Below are positions 22,010 through 34,800 of a stretch of 50,160 nucleotides of DNA, one piece after another. The notes beneath the pieces are model-generated. The model saw only the letters and a list, made by a program, of their open reading frames with translations. It was not told the origin of the DNA and did not search any database. The position numbers and the translations under genes were made by a program. The first letter of the stretch is position 1. The number at the start of each line of letters is the position of its first letter. Origin of the DNA: Saccoglossus kowalevskii. Taxonomy: Eukaryota; Hemichordata; Enteropneusta; Harrimaniidae. The stretch is from contig NW_003122569.1 in NCBI RefSeq assembly GCF_000003605.2, positions 1 through 50,160 of the forward strand, written 5' to 3'.

Positions 22010-23974
22010 CGACTTATGCACCATTGACATCCCCAGTCTACTATGTGGAGCGTGACGACTTAGGCACCATTGATATCCCCTGTCTACTATGTGCAGCTTG
22101 ACGACTTAGGCACCATTGATAGCCCCAGTCTACTATATAGAGCGTGACGACTTAGGCACCATTGATATCCCCAGTCTACTATGTGGAGCTGAGCTTGACG
22201 ACTTAGGTACCATTGATATCCCCAGTCTACTATGTGGAGCTGAGCTTGACGACTTAGGCACCATTGATATTTCCAGTCTACTATGTGGAGCTTGACGACT
22301 TAGGCACCATTGGTATCCCCAGTCTACTCTGTGGAGCTTGACGACTTAGGCACCATTGATATCCCCAGTCTACTATCTAGAGCGTGACGACTTAGGCACC
22401 ATTGATATCCCCAGTCTACTATGTAGAGCTAGACGACTTAGGCACCATTGATATCCCCAGTCTACTATGTGGAGTGTGACGACTTAGACACCATTGATAT
22501 CCCCAGTCTACTATCTAGAGTGTGACTACTTAGGCACCATTGATATACCCAGTCTACTATGTAGAGCTTGACGACTTAGGCACCATTGATATCCCCAGTC
22601 TACTATGTGAAGCTTGACGAATTAGGCACCATTGATATCCCCAGTCTACTATCTAGAGCGTGACGATTTAGGCACCATTGATATCCCCAGTCTACTATAT
22701 AGAGCGTGACGACTTAGGCACCATTGATATCCCCTGTCTACTATGTAGAGCTTGACGACTTAGGCACCATTGATATCCCAGTCTACAATGTGGAGCTTGA
22801 CGACTTAGGCACCATTGACATCCCCAGTCTACTATGTGGAGTGTGACCACTTAGGTACCATTGATATCCCCAGTCTACTATGTGGAGCGTGACGACTTAG
22901 GCACCATTGACATCCCCAGTCTACTATGTGGAACTTCACGACTTAGGCACCATTGACATCCCCAGTCTACTATGTGGAGTGAGACGACTTAGGTACCATT
23001 GATATCCCCAGTCTACTATGCGGAGTGTGACGACTTAGGTACCATTGATATCCGCAGTCTACTATGTGGAGCGTGACGACTTAGGCACCATTGATATCCC
23101 CAGTCTACTATGTGGAGCTGAGCTTGACGACTTAGGTACCATTGATATCCCCAGTCTACTATGTGGAGCTGAGCTTGACGACTTAGGCACCATTGATATT
23201 TCCAGTCTACTATGTAGAGCTTGACGACTTAGGCACCATTGATATCCCCAGTCTACTATGTGGAGCTTGACGACTTAGGCACCAATGATATCCCCAGTCT
23301 ACTATCTAGAGCTTGACGACTTAGGCACCATTGATATCCCCAGTCTACTATGTAGAGCTTGACGAATTAGGCACCATTGATATCCCCAGTCTACTATCTA
23401 GAGCGTGACGACTTAGGCACCATTGATATCCCTAGTCTACTATCTAGAACGTGACGACTTAGGCACCATTGATATCCCCAGTCTACTATGTAGAGCTTGA
23501 CGACTTAGGCACCATTGATATCCCCAGTCTACAATGTGGAGCTTGACGACTTAGGCACCATTGACATCCCCAGTCAACTATGTGGAGTGTGACGACTTAG
23601 GTTCCATTGATATCCCCAGTCTACTATGTGGAGTGCGACGACTTAGGTACCATTGATATCCCCTGTCTACTATGTGGAGCGTGACGACTTAGGCACCATT
23701 GACATCCCCAGTTTACTATGTGGAACTTGACGACTTAGGCACCATTGACATCCCCTGTCTACTATGTGGAGTGTGACGACTTAGGCACCATTGATATCCC
23801 CAGTCTACTATGTGGATTGTGACGATTTAGGTACCATTGATATCCCCAGTCTACTATGTGGAGCGTGACGACTTAGGCACCATTGACATCCCCAGTCTAC
23901 TATGTGGAGCGTTACGACTTAGGCACCATTTATATACCCAGTCTACTATGTGGAGTGTGACGACTTAGGTACCA
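22010..23974. repeat. Two cassettes in mixed monomers
   Basis: Cassettes at 22189 and 23118. Oddities include GATAGCCCCAGTC (near 22118), CTATATAGAG (twice), an ATATCCCAGTC monomer one base short (near 22777), GTGTGACCACTTAGG (near 22844), ATCCGCAGTC (near 23051) and GTCAACTATG (near 23574). The monomer order around 22400-23100 resembles the downstream half of block beta. Nothing but satellite is present. Confidence 0.78.
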
Positions 23975-26401
23975 TTGATATCCCCAGTCTACTATCTAGA
24001 GCTTGACGACTTAGGCACCATTGATATCCCCAGTCTACTATGTGGAGCTGAGCTTGACGACTTAGGTACCATTGATATCCCCAGTCTACTATGTGGAGCT
24101 GAGCTTGACGACTTAGGCACCATTGATATTTCCAGTCTACTATGTGGTGATTGACGACTTAATCACCATTGGTATCCCTAGTCTACTCTGTGGAGCTTGA
24201 CGACTTAGGCACCATTGATATCCCCAGTCTACTATCAAGAGCGTGACGACTTAGGCACCATTGATATCCCCAGTCTACTATGTAGAGCTTGACGACTTAG
24301 GCACCATTGATATCCCCAGTCTACTATGTGGAGTGTGACGACTTAGGCACCATTGATATCCCCAGTCTACTATCTAGAGTGTGACGACTTAGGCACCATA
24401 GATATACCCAGTCTACTATGTAGAGCTTGACGACTTTGGCACCATTGATATCCCCAGTCTACTATGTGGAGCTTGACGAATTAGGCACCATTGATATTCC
24501 CAGTCTACTATCTAGAGCGTGACGACTTAGGCACCATTGATATAGCCAGTCTACTATGTAGAGCTTGACGACTTAGGCACCATTGATATCCCCAGTCTAC
24601 TATCTAGAGCGTGACGACTTAGGCACCATTGATATCCCCAGTCTACTATGTAGAGCTTGACGACTTAGGCACCATTGATATCCCCAGTCTACAATGTGGA
24701 GCTTGACGACTTAGGCACCATTGACATCCCCAGTCTACAATGTGGAGCTTGACGACTTAGGCACCATTGACATCCCCAGTCTACTATGTGGAACTTGACG
24801 ACTTAGGCACCATTGACATCCCCAGTCTACTATGTGGAACTTGACGACTTAGGCACCATTGACATCCCCAGTCTACTATGTGGAGTGTGAGGACTTAGGT
24901 ACCATTGATATCCCCAGTCTACTATGTGGGGTGTGACGACTTAGGTACCATTGATATCCCCAGTCTACTATGTGGAGTGTGACGACTTAGGCACCGTTGA
25001 CATCCCCAGTCTACTATGTGGAGCGTGACGACTTAGGCACCATTGATATACCCAGTCTACTATGTGGAGCGTGACGACTTAGGCACCATTGACATCCCCA
25101 GTCTACTATGTGGAGCGTGACGACTTAGGCACCATTGACATCCCCAGTCTACTATGTGGAGTGTGACGACTTAGGTACCATTGATATCCCCAGTCTACTA
25201 TCTAGAGCTTGACGACTTAGGCACCATTGATATCCCCAGTCTACTATGTGGAGCTGAGCTTGACGACTTAGGTACCATTGATATCCCCAGTCTACTATGT
25301 GGAGCTGAGCTTGACGACTTAGGCACCATTGATATTTCCAGTCTACTATGTGGTGATTGACGACTTAGGCACCATTGGTATCCCTAGTCTACTCTGTGGA
25401 GCTTGACGACTTAGGCACCATTGATATCCCCAGTCTACTATCAAGAGCGTGACGACTTAGGCACCATTGATATCCCCAGTCTACTATGTAGAGCTTGACG
25501 ACTTAGGCACCATTGATATCCCCAGTCTACTATGTGGAGTGTGACGACTTAGGCACCATTGATATCCCCAGTCTACTATCTAGAGTGTGACGACTTAGGC
25601 ACCATTGATATACCCAGTCTACTATGTAGAGCTTGACGACTTTGGCACCATTGATATCCCCAGTCTACTATGTGGAGCTTGACGAATTAGGCACCATTGA
25701 TATTCCCAGTCTACTATCTAGAGCGTGACGACTTAGGCACCATTGATATACCCAGTCTACTATGTAGAGCTTGACGACTTAGGCACCATTGATATCCCCA
25801 GTCTACTATCTAGAGCGTGACGACTTAGGCACCATTGATATCCCCAGTCTACTATGTAGAGCTTGACGACTTAGGCACCATTGATATCCCCAGTCTACAA
25901 TGTGGAGCTTGACGACTTAGGCACCATTGACATCCCCAGTCTACAATGTGGAGCTTGACGACTTAGGCACCATTGACATCCCCAGTCTACTATGTGGAAC
26001 TTGACGACTTAGGCACCATTGACATCCCCAGTCTACTATGTGGAACTTGACGACTTAGGCACCATTGACATCCCCAGTCTACTATGTGGAGTGTGACGAC
26101 TTAGGTACCATTGATATCCCCAGTCTACTATGTGGGGTGTGACGACTTAGGTACCATTGATATCCCCAGTCTACTATGTGGAGTGTGACGACTTAGGCAC
26201 CGTTGACATCCCCAGTCTACTATGTGGAGCGTGACGACTTAGGCACCATTGATATACCCAGTCTACTATGTGGAGCGTGACGACTTAGGCACCATTGACA
26301 TCCCCAGTCTACTATGTGGAGCGTGACGACTTAGGCACCATTGACATCCCCAGTCTACTATGTGGAGTGTGACGACTTAGGTACCATTGATATCCCCAGT
26401 C
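23975..26401. repeat. Tandem 1206-bp HOR, two nearly identical copies
   Basis: CTATCTAGAGCTTG (23992 and 25198), the cassette (24048 and 25254), GTGGTGATTG (24144 and 25350) and TGTGGGGTG (24925 and 26131) all repeat at exactly 1206 bp. That equals 24 monomers of 46 bp plus two of 51 bp. The copies differ at a few single bases, for example CTTAATCACC near 24160, ACCATAGATATAC near 24399, ATATAGCCAG near 24543 and GAGGACTTAGG near 24890, all in the first copy. The match ends at 26401. An older, less regular version lies at 10641-12430. Confidence 0.9.
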
Positions 26402-27069
26402 TACTATGTGGAGTGTGACGACTTAGGTACCATTGATATCCCCAGTCTACTATGTGGAGCGTGACGACTTAGGCACCATTGACATCCCCAGTCTACTATG
26501 TGGAGCGTGACGACTTAGGCACCATAGATATACCTAGTCTACTATGTGGAGCGTGACGACTTATGCACCATTGACATCCCCAGTCTACTATGTGGAGCGT
26601 GACGACTTGGGTACCATTGATATCCCCAGTCTACTATCTAGAGCGTGACGACTTAGGTACCATTGATATCCCCGTCTACTATGTGGAGTGTGACGACTTA
26701 GGTACCATTGATATCCCCAGTCTACTATGTGGAGCGTGACGACTTATGCACCATTGATGTCCCCAGTCTACTATGTGGAGCGTGACGCCTTAGGCACCAT
26801 TGATATACCTAGTCTACTATGTGGAGCGTGACGCCTTAGGCACCATTGACATCCCCAGTCTACTATGTGGAGCGTGACGACTTAGGCACCATTGATATCC
26901 CCAGTCTACTATGTGCAGCTTGACGACTTGGGTACCATTGATATCCCCAGTCTACTATCTAGAGCGTGACGACTTAGGTGCCATTGATATCCCCGTCTAC
27001 TATGTGGAGTGTGACGACTTAGGTACCATTGATATCCCCAGTCTACTATGTGTAGAGTGACGACTTAGG
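26402..27069. repeat. Beta-like segment with GACGCCTTAGG variants
   Basis: Contains CCCCGTCTAC, TGTGCAGCTTGACGACTTGG (near 26913), ACCATAGATATACC and two monomers with the rare GACGCCTTAGG (near 26787 and 26833). The two rare monomers are 46 bp apart, which suggests local copying of a new mutation. Confidence 0.78.
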
Positions 27070-28757
27070 CACCATTGACATCCCCAGTCTACTATGTGGA
27101 GCGTGACGACTTAGGCACCATTGATATACCTAGTCTACCATGTGGAGCGTGACGACTTAGGCACCATTGATATACCTAGTCTACTATGTGGAGCGTGACG
27201 ACTTATGCACCATTGACATCCCCAGTCTACTATGTGGAGCGTGACGACTTAAGCACCATTGATATCCCCAGTCTACTATGTGCAGCTTGACGACTTAGGC
27301 ACCATTGATATCCCTAGTCTACTATCTAGAGCGTGACGACTTAGGCACCATTGATATCCCCAGTCTACTATGTGGAGCTGAGCTTAACGACTTAGGTACC
27401 ATTGATATCCCCAGTCTACTATGTGGAGCTGAGCTTGACGACTTAGGCACCATTGATATTTCCAGTCTACTATGTGGAGCTTGACGACTTAGGCACCATT
27501 GGTATCCCCAGTCTACTCTGTGGAGCTTGACGACTTAGGCACCATTGATATCCCCAGTCTACTATCTAGAGCGTGACGACTTAGGCACCATTGATATCCC
27601 CAGTTTACTATGTAGAGCTAGACGACTTAGGCACCATTGATATCCCCAGTCTACTATGTGGAGTGTGACGACTGAGACACCATTGATATCCCTAGTCTAC
27701 TATCTAGAGTGTGACTACTTAGGCACCATTGATATACCCAGTCTACTATGTAGAGCTTGACAACTTAGGCACCATTGATATCCCCAGTCTACTATGTGAA
27801 GCTTGACGAATTAGGCACCATTGATATCCCCAGACTACTATCTGGAGCGTGACGATTTAGGAACCATTGATATCCCCAGTCTACTATCTAGAGCGTGACG
27901 ACTTAGGCACCATTGACATCCCCAGTCTACTATGTGGAACTTGACGACTTAGGCACCATTGATATCCCCAGTCTACTATGTGGAGCGTGACGACTTAGGC
28001 ACCATTGATATACCTAGTCTACCATGTGGAGCGTGACGACTTAGGCACCATTGATATACCTAGTCTACTATGTGGAGCGTGACGACTTATGCACCATTGA
28101 CATCCCCAGTCTACTATGTGGAGCGTGACGACTTAGGCACCATTGATATCCCCAGTCTACTATGTGCAGCTTGACGACTTAGGCACCATTGATATCCCCT
28201 GTCTACTATCTAGAGCGTGACGACTTAGGCACCATTGATATCCCTAGTCTACTATGTGGAGCTGAGCTTAACGACTTAGGTACCATTGATATCCCCAGTC
28301 TACTATGTGGAGCTGAGCTTGACGACTTAGGCACCATTGATATTTCCAGTCTACTATGTGGAGCTTGACGACTTAGGCACCATTGGTATCCCCAGTCTAC
28401 TCTGTGGAGCTTGACGACTTAGGCACCATTGATATCCCCAGTCTACTATCTAGAGCGTGACGACTTAGGCACCATTGATATCACCAGTCTACTATTTAGA
28501 GCTAGACGACTTAGGCACCATTGATATCCCCAGTCTACTATGTGGAGTGTGACGACTGAGACACCATTGATATCCCCAGTCTACTATCTAGAGTGTGACT
28601 ACTTAGGCACCATTGATATACCCAGTCTACTATGTAGAACTTGACAACTTAGGCACCATTGATATCCCCAGTCTACTATGTGAAGCTTGACGAATTAGGC
28701 ACCATTGATATCCCCAGTCTACTATCTGGAGCGTGACGATTTAGGAACCATTGATAT
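27070..28757. repeat. Tandem 884-bp HOR of the beta family, two copies
   Basis: TCTACCATG (27132 and 28016 for AGTCTACCA), the GAGCTTAAC cassette (27378 and 28262), ACTGAGAC (27671 and 28555) and CTGGAGCG (27842 and 28726) repeat at exactly 884 bp, which equals 17 monomers of 46 bp plus two of 51 bp. Upstream matching begins near 27100 and ends near 28757, where the second copy has ATCCCCTGTC. The second copy, with its private ATATCACCAG (28481) and GTAGAACTTGACAAC, is repeated at about 42300-43170 at offset 14329. Confidence 0.88.
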
Positions 28758-28839
28758 CCCCTGTCTACTATGTGGAGTGTGACGACTTAGGTACCATTGA
28801 TATCCCCAGTCTACTATGTGGAGAGTGACGACTTAGGCA
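28758..28839. repeat. Satellite monomers shared with 43087-43168
   Basis: ATCCCCTGTC, GTGTGACG with GGTACC, and GTGGAGAGTGACG continue the match to 42300-43170 (offset 14329). The match is lost where the following indel cluster starts. Confidence 0.75.
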
Positions 28840-28940
28840 CCATTGAATATCCCAGTCTACTATGTGGAGCGTGACGACTTAGGCACCATTGATATCCCAA
28901 TCTACTATGTAGAGCTTGACGACTTAGGCACCATGATATC
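28840..28940. repeat. Satellite patch with clustered indels
   Basis: Three length errors in about 100 bp: ATTGAATATCCCAG, ATATCCCAATCTAC and CACCATGATATCC. The neighbourhood on either side keeps the 46-bp period. The cluster sits exactly at a change from one block family to another. Confidence 0.78.
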
Positions 28941-29652
28941 CCCAGTCTACTATGTGGAGTGTGACGACTTAGGCACCATTGATATCCCCAGTCTACTATG
29001 TGGAGCTTGACGACTTAGGCACCATTGATATTTCCAGTCTACTATGTGGAGCTTGACGACTTAGGCACCATTGGTATCCTCAGTCTACTATGTGGAGTTT
29101 GACGACATAGGCACTATTGATATCCCCAGTCTACAATCTAGAGCGTGACGACTTAGGCACCATTGATATCCCCAGTCTACTATGTGGAGCTAAGCTTGAC
29201 GACTTAGGTACCATTGATATCCCCAGTCTACTATGTGGAGCTGAGCTTGACGACTTAGGCACCATTGATATTTCCAGTCTACTATGTACAGCTTGACGAC
29301 TTAGGCACCATTGATATCCCCAGTCTACTATGTGGAGTGTGACGACTTAGGCACCATTGATATCCCCAGTCTACTATCTAGAGTGTGACGACTTAGGCAC
29401 CATTGATATACCCAGTCTACTATGTAGAGCTTGACGACTTAGGCACCATTGATATCCCCAGTCTACTATGTGGAGCTTGACGAATTAGGCACCATTGATA
29501 TTCCCAGTCTACTATCTAGAGCGTGACGACTTAGGCACCATTGATATCCCCAGTCTACTATGTAGAGCGTGACGACTTAGGCACCATTGATATCCCCAGT
29601 CTATTATGTAGAGCTTGACGACTTAGGCACCATTGATATCCCCTGTCTACTA
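28941..29652. repeat. Mixed monomers with one altered cassette
   Basis: The cassette at 29190 reads GAGCTAAGCTT in its first half, the only pair seen with that change. Others include ATCCTCAGTC (near 29077), GTTTGACGACATAGG (near 29097), CTACAATCTAG and GTACAGCTTG (near 29287, also near 41302). No non-satellite sequence. Confidence 0.78.
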
Positions 29653-31979
29653 TGTGGAGCTTGACGAATTAGGCACCATTGATATCCCCAGTCTACTATC
29701 TAGAGCGTGACGACTAAGGCACCATTGATATCCACAGTCTACTATGTAGAGCGTGACGACTTAGGCACCATTAATATCCCCAGTCTACTATGTAGAGCTT
29801 GACGACTTAGGCACCATTGATATCCCCAGTCTACAATGTGGAGCTTGACGACTTAGGCACCATTGACATCCCCAGTCTACTATGTGGAGTGTGACGACTT
29901 AGGTTCCATTGATATCCCCAGTCTACTATGTGGAGTGTGACGACTTAGGTACCATTGATATCCCCTGTCTACTATGTGGAGCGTGACGACTTAGGCACCA
30001 TTGACATCCCCAGTCTACTATGCGGAACTTGACGACTTAGGCACCATTGACATCCCCTGTCTACTATGTGGAGTGTGACGACTTAGGCACCATTGATATC
30101 CCCAGTGTACTATGTGGAGTGTGACGACTTAGATACCATTGATATCCCCAGTCTACTATGTGGAGCGTGACGACTTAGGCACCATTGACATCCCCAGTCT
30201 ACTATGTGGAGCGTGACGACTTAGGCACCATTGATATACCCAGTCTACTATGTGGAGTGTGACGACTTAGGCACCATTGATATCCCCAGTCTACTATCTA
30301 GAGCTTGACGACTTAGGCACCATTGATATCCCCAGTCTACTATGTGGAGCTGAGCTTGACGACTTAGGTACCATTGATATCCCCAGTCTACTATGTGGAG
30401 CTGAGCTTGACGACTTAGGCACCATTGATATTTCCAGTCTACTATGTGGTGCTTGACGACTTAGGCACCATTGGTATCCCCAGTCTACTCTGTGGAGCTT
30501 GACGACTTAGGCACCATTGATATCCCCAGTCTACTATCAAGAGCGTGACGACTTAGGCACCATTGATATCCCCAGTCTACTATGTAGAGCGTGACGACTT
30601 AGGCACCATTGATATACCCAGTCTACTATGTGGAGCGTAACGACTTAGGCACCATTGACATCCCCAGTCTACTATGTGGAGCGTGACGACTTAGGTACCA
30701 TTGATATACCCAGTCTACTATGTGGAGCGTGACGACTTAGGCACCATTGACATCCCCAGTCTACTATGTGGAGCGTGATGACTTAGGCACCATTGATATA
30801 CACAGTCTACTATGTGGAGCGTGACGACTTAGGCACCATTGACATCCCCCGTCTACTATGTGGAGCGTGACGACTTTGGCACCATTGATATACCCAGTCT
30901 ACTATGTGGAGCGTGACGACTTAGGCATCATTGACATCCCCAGTCTACTATGTGGAGCGTGACGACTTAGGCACCATTGATATACCCAGTCTACTATGTG
31001 GAGTGTGACGACTTAGGCACCATTCACATCCCCAGTCTACTATGTGGAGCGTGACGACTTAGGCACCATTGATATACCCAGTCTACTATGTGGAGCGTGA
31101 CGACTTAGGCACCATTGATATACCTAGTCTACTGTGTGGAGCGTGACGACTTAGGCACCATTGACATCCCCAGTCTACTATGTGGAGCTTGACGACTTAG
31201 ACACCATTGACATCCCCAGTCTACTATGTGGAGTGTGACGACTTAGGTACCATTGATATCCCCAGTCTACTATGTGGAGTGTGACGACTTAGGTACCATT
31301 GATATCCCCAGTCTACTATGTGGAGCGTGACGACTTAGGCACCATTGACACCCCCAGTCTACTATGTGGAGCGTGACGACTTAGGCACCATTGATATACC
31401 TAGTCTACTATGTGGAGCATGACGACTTATGCACCATTGACATCCCCAGTCTACTATGTGGAGCGTGACGACTTAGGCACCATTGATATCCCCAGTCTAC
31501 TATGTGCAGCTTGACGACTTGGGTACCATTGATATCCCCAGTCTACTATCTAGAGCGTGACGACTTAGGTACCATTGATATCCCCGTCTACTATGTGGAG
31601 TGTGACGACTTAGGTACCATTGATATCCCCAGTCTACTATGTGTAGAGTGACGACTTAGGCACCATTGACATCCCCAGTCTACTATGTGGAGCGTGACGA
31701 CTTAGGCACCATTGATATACCTAGTCTACCATGTGGAGCGTGACGACTTAGGCACCATTGATATACCTAGTCTACTATGTGGAGCGTGACGACTTATGCA
31801 CCATTGACATCCCCAGGCTACTATGTGGAGCGTGACGACTTAGGCACCATTGATATCCCCAGTCTACTATGTGCAGCTTGACGACTTAGGCACCATTGAT
31901 ATCCCCAGTCCACTATCTAGAGCGTGACGACTTAGGCACCATTGATATCCCCAGTCTACTATGTGGAGCTGAGCTTGAC
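29653..31979. repeat. HOR block eta, copy 2, running into a beta copy
   Basis: Eta markers: GACTAAGG (29712), GATACCATT (30132), cassette (30350), TATCAAGAG (30535) and a dimer run with CCCCCGTCTAC. From about 31340 beta markers follow: GACACCCCC, GAGCATGACG, TGTGCAGCTTGACGACTTGG (near 31505), CCCCGTCTAC and TCTACCATG. A cassette begins at 31969 but only one 51-bp monomer is left, because the next monomer passes into the 874-bp repeat. Confidence 0.82.
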
Positions 31980-33437
31980 GACTTAGGTACCATTGATATC
32001 CCCAGTCTACTATGTGGAGCGTAACGACTTAGGCACCATTGACATTCCCAGTCTACTATGTGGAGCGTGAAGACTTAGGTACCATTGATATACCCAGTCT
32101 AATATGTGGAGCGTGACGACTTAGGCACCATTGACATCCCCAGTCTACTATGTGGAGCGTGATGACTTAGGCACCATTGATATACACAGTCTACTATGTG
32201 GAGCGTGACGACTTAGGCACCATTGACATCCCCCGTCTACTATGTGGAGCGTGACGACTTTGGCACCATTGATATACCCAGTCTACTATGTGGAGCGTGA
32301 CGACTTAGGCACCATTGACATCCCCAGTCTACTATGTGGAGCGTGACGACTTAGGCACCATTGATATACCCAGTCTACTATGTGGAGTGTGACGACTTAG
32401 GCACCATTCACATCCCCAGTCTACTATGTGGAGCGTGACGACTTAGGCACCATTGATATACCCAGTCTACTATGTGGAGCGTGACGACTTAGGCACCATT
32501 GACACCCCCAGTCTACTATGTGGAGCGTGACGACTTAGGCACCATTGATATACCTAGTCTACTATGTGGAGCATGACGACTTATGCACCATTGACATCCC
32601 CAGTCTACTATGTGGAGCGTGACGACTTAGGCACCATTGATATCCCCAGTCTACTATGTGCAGCTTGACGACTTGGGTACCATTGATATCCCCAGTCTAC
32701 TATCTAGAGCGTGACGACTTAGGCACCATTCACATCCCCAGTCTACTATGTGGAGCGTGACGACTTAGGCACCATTGATATCCCCAGTCTACTATCAAGA
32801 GCGTGACGACTTAGGCACCATTGATATCCCCAGTCTACTATGTAGAGCGTGACGACTTAGGCACCATTGATATACCCAGTCTACTATGTGGAGCGTAACG
32901 ACTTAGGCACCATTGACATTCCCAGTCTACTATGTGGAGCGTGAAGACTTAGGTACCATTGATATACCCAGTCTACTATGTGGAGCGTGACGACTTAGGC
33001 ACCATTGACATCCCCAGTCTACTATGTGGAGCGTGATGACTTAGGCACCATTGATATACACAGTCTACTATGTGGAGCGTGACGACTTAGGCACCATTGA
33101 CATCCCCCGTCTACTATGTGGAGCGTGACGACTTTGGCACCATTGATATACCCAGTCTACTATGTGGAGCGTGACGACTTAGGCACCATTGACATCCCCA
33201 GTCTACTATGTGGAGCGTGACGACTTAGGCACCATTGATATACCCAGTCTACTATGTGGAGTGTGACGACTTAGGCACCATTCACATCCCCAGTCTACTA
33301 TGTGGAGCGTGACGACTTAGGCACCATTGATATACCCAGTCTACTATGTGGAGCGTGACGACTTAGGCACCATTGACACCCCCAGTCTACAATGTGGAGC
33401 GTGACGACTTAGGCACCATTGATATACCTAGTCTACT
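31980..33437. repeat. Tandem 874-bp HOR (19 monomers)
   Basis: GTGAAGACTTAGG (32069 and 32943 for GAAGAC), GACTTTGG (32256 and 33130) and GACACCCCC (32501 and 33375) repeat at exactly 874 bp, 19 x 46. The unit has no 51-bp monomers. It is mainly GACATC/GATATAC dimers with one beta fragment (GAGCATGACG, TGTGCAGCTT). The second copy breaks off at about 33437. The source looks like the dimer run of the preceding block: GACTTTGG at 30872 is 1384 bp upstream. Confidence 0.88.
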
Positions 33438-34800
33438 ATCTAGAGCGTGACGACTTAGGCACCATTCACATCCCCAGTCTACTATGTGGAGCGTGACGAC
33501 TTAGGCACCATTGATATACCCAGTCTACTATGTGGAGCGTGACGACTTAGGCACCATTGATATACCCAGTCTACTGTGTGGAGCGTGACGACTTAGGCAC
33601 CATTGACACCCCCAGTCTACTATGTGGAGCTTGACGACTTAGACACCATTGACATCCCCAGTCTACTATGTGGAGTGTGACGACTTTGGCACCATTGATA
33701 TCCCCAGTCTACTATGTGGAGTGTGACGACTTAGGTACCATTGATATCCCCAGTCTACTATGTGGAACGTGACGACTTAGGCACCATTGACACCCCCAGT
33801 CTACTATGTGGAGCGTGACGACTTAGGCACCATTGATATACCTAGTCTACTATGTGGAGTGTGACGACTTAGGTACCATTGATATCCCCAGTCTACTATG
33901 TGGAACGTGACGACTTAGGCACCATTGACACCCCCAGTCTACTATGTGGAGCGTGACGACTTAGGCACCATTGATATACCTAGTCTACTATGTGGAGCAT
34001 GACGACTTATGCACCATTGACATCCCCAGTCTACTATGTGGAGCGTGACGACTTAGGCACCATTGATATCCCCAGTCTACTATGTGCAGCTTGGCGACTT
34101 GGGTACCATTGATATCCCCAGTCTACTATCTAGAGCGTGACGACTTAGGTACCATTGATATCCCCGTCTACTATGTGGAGTGTGACGACTTAGGTACCAT
34201 TGATATCCCCAGTCTACTATGTGTAGAGTGACGACTTAGGCACCATTGACATCCCCAGTCTACTATGTGGAGCGTGACGACTTAGGCACCATTGATATAC
34301 CTAGTCTACCATGTGGAGCGTGACGACTTAGGCACCATTGATATACCTAGTCTACTATGTGGAGCGTGACGACTTATGCACCATTGACATCCCCAGTCTA
34401 CTATGTGGAGCGTGACGACTTAGGCACCATTGATATCCCCAGTCTACTATGTGCAGCTTGACGACTTAGGCACCATTGATATCCCCAGTCTACTATCTAG
34501 AGCGTGACGACTTAGGCACCATTGATATCCCCAGTCTACTATGTGGAGCTGAGCTTAACGACTTAGGTACCATTGATATCCCCAGTCTACTATGTGGAGC
34601 TGAGCTTGACGACTTAGGCACCATTGATATTTCCAGTCTACTATGTGGAGCTAGACGACTTAGGCACCATTGATATCCCCAGTCTACTATCTAGAGCGTG
34701 TCGACTTAGGCACCATTGATATCCCCAGTCTACTATGTAGAGCTAGACGACTTAGGCACCATTGATATCCCCAGTCTACTATGTGGAGTGTGACGACTGA
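33438..34800. repeat. HOR block beta, further copies
   Basis: GACACCCCC appears near 33602, 33790 and 33928, the latter two inside a short repeated piece of three monomers with GTGGAACGTGACG (near 33765 and 33903, 138 bp apart, 3 x 46). A full beta run follows: GAGCATGACG, TGTGCAGCTTGGCGACTTGG (near 34083), CCCCGTCTAC, TCTACCATG, GAGCTTAAC cassette (34549) and GACTGAGAC (near 34795). The ttgGTATCCCC monomer that usually follows the cassette is missing here. Confidence 0.8.

Noticed and set aside
34476-34673. Open frame of 65 codons with repeated DLGTIDIPSLLCGAEL
   Set aside because: It exists because 51-bp monomers are 17 codons long, so a run of them keeps the frame open; ordinary 46-bp monomers shift frame and meet TGA or TAG. 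No independent start, ribosome or splice context, and the same DNA is satellite throughout.
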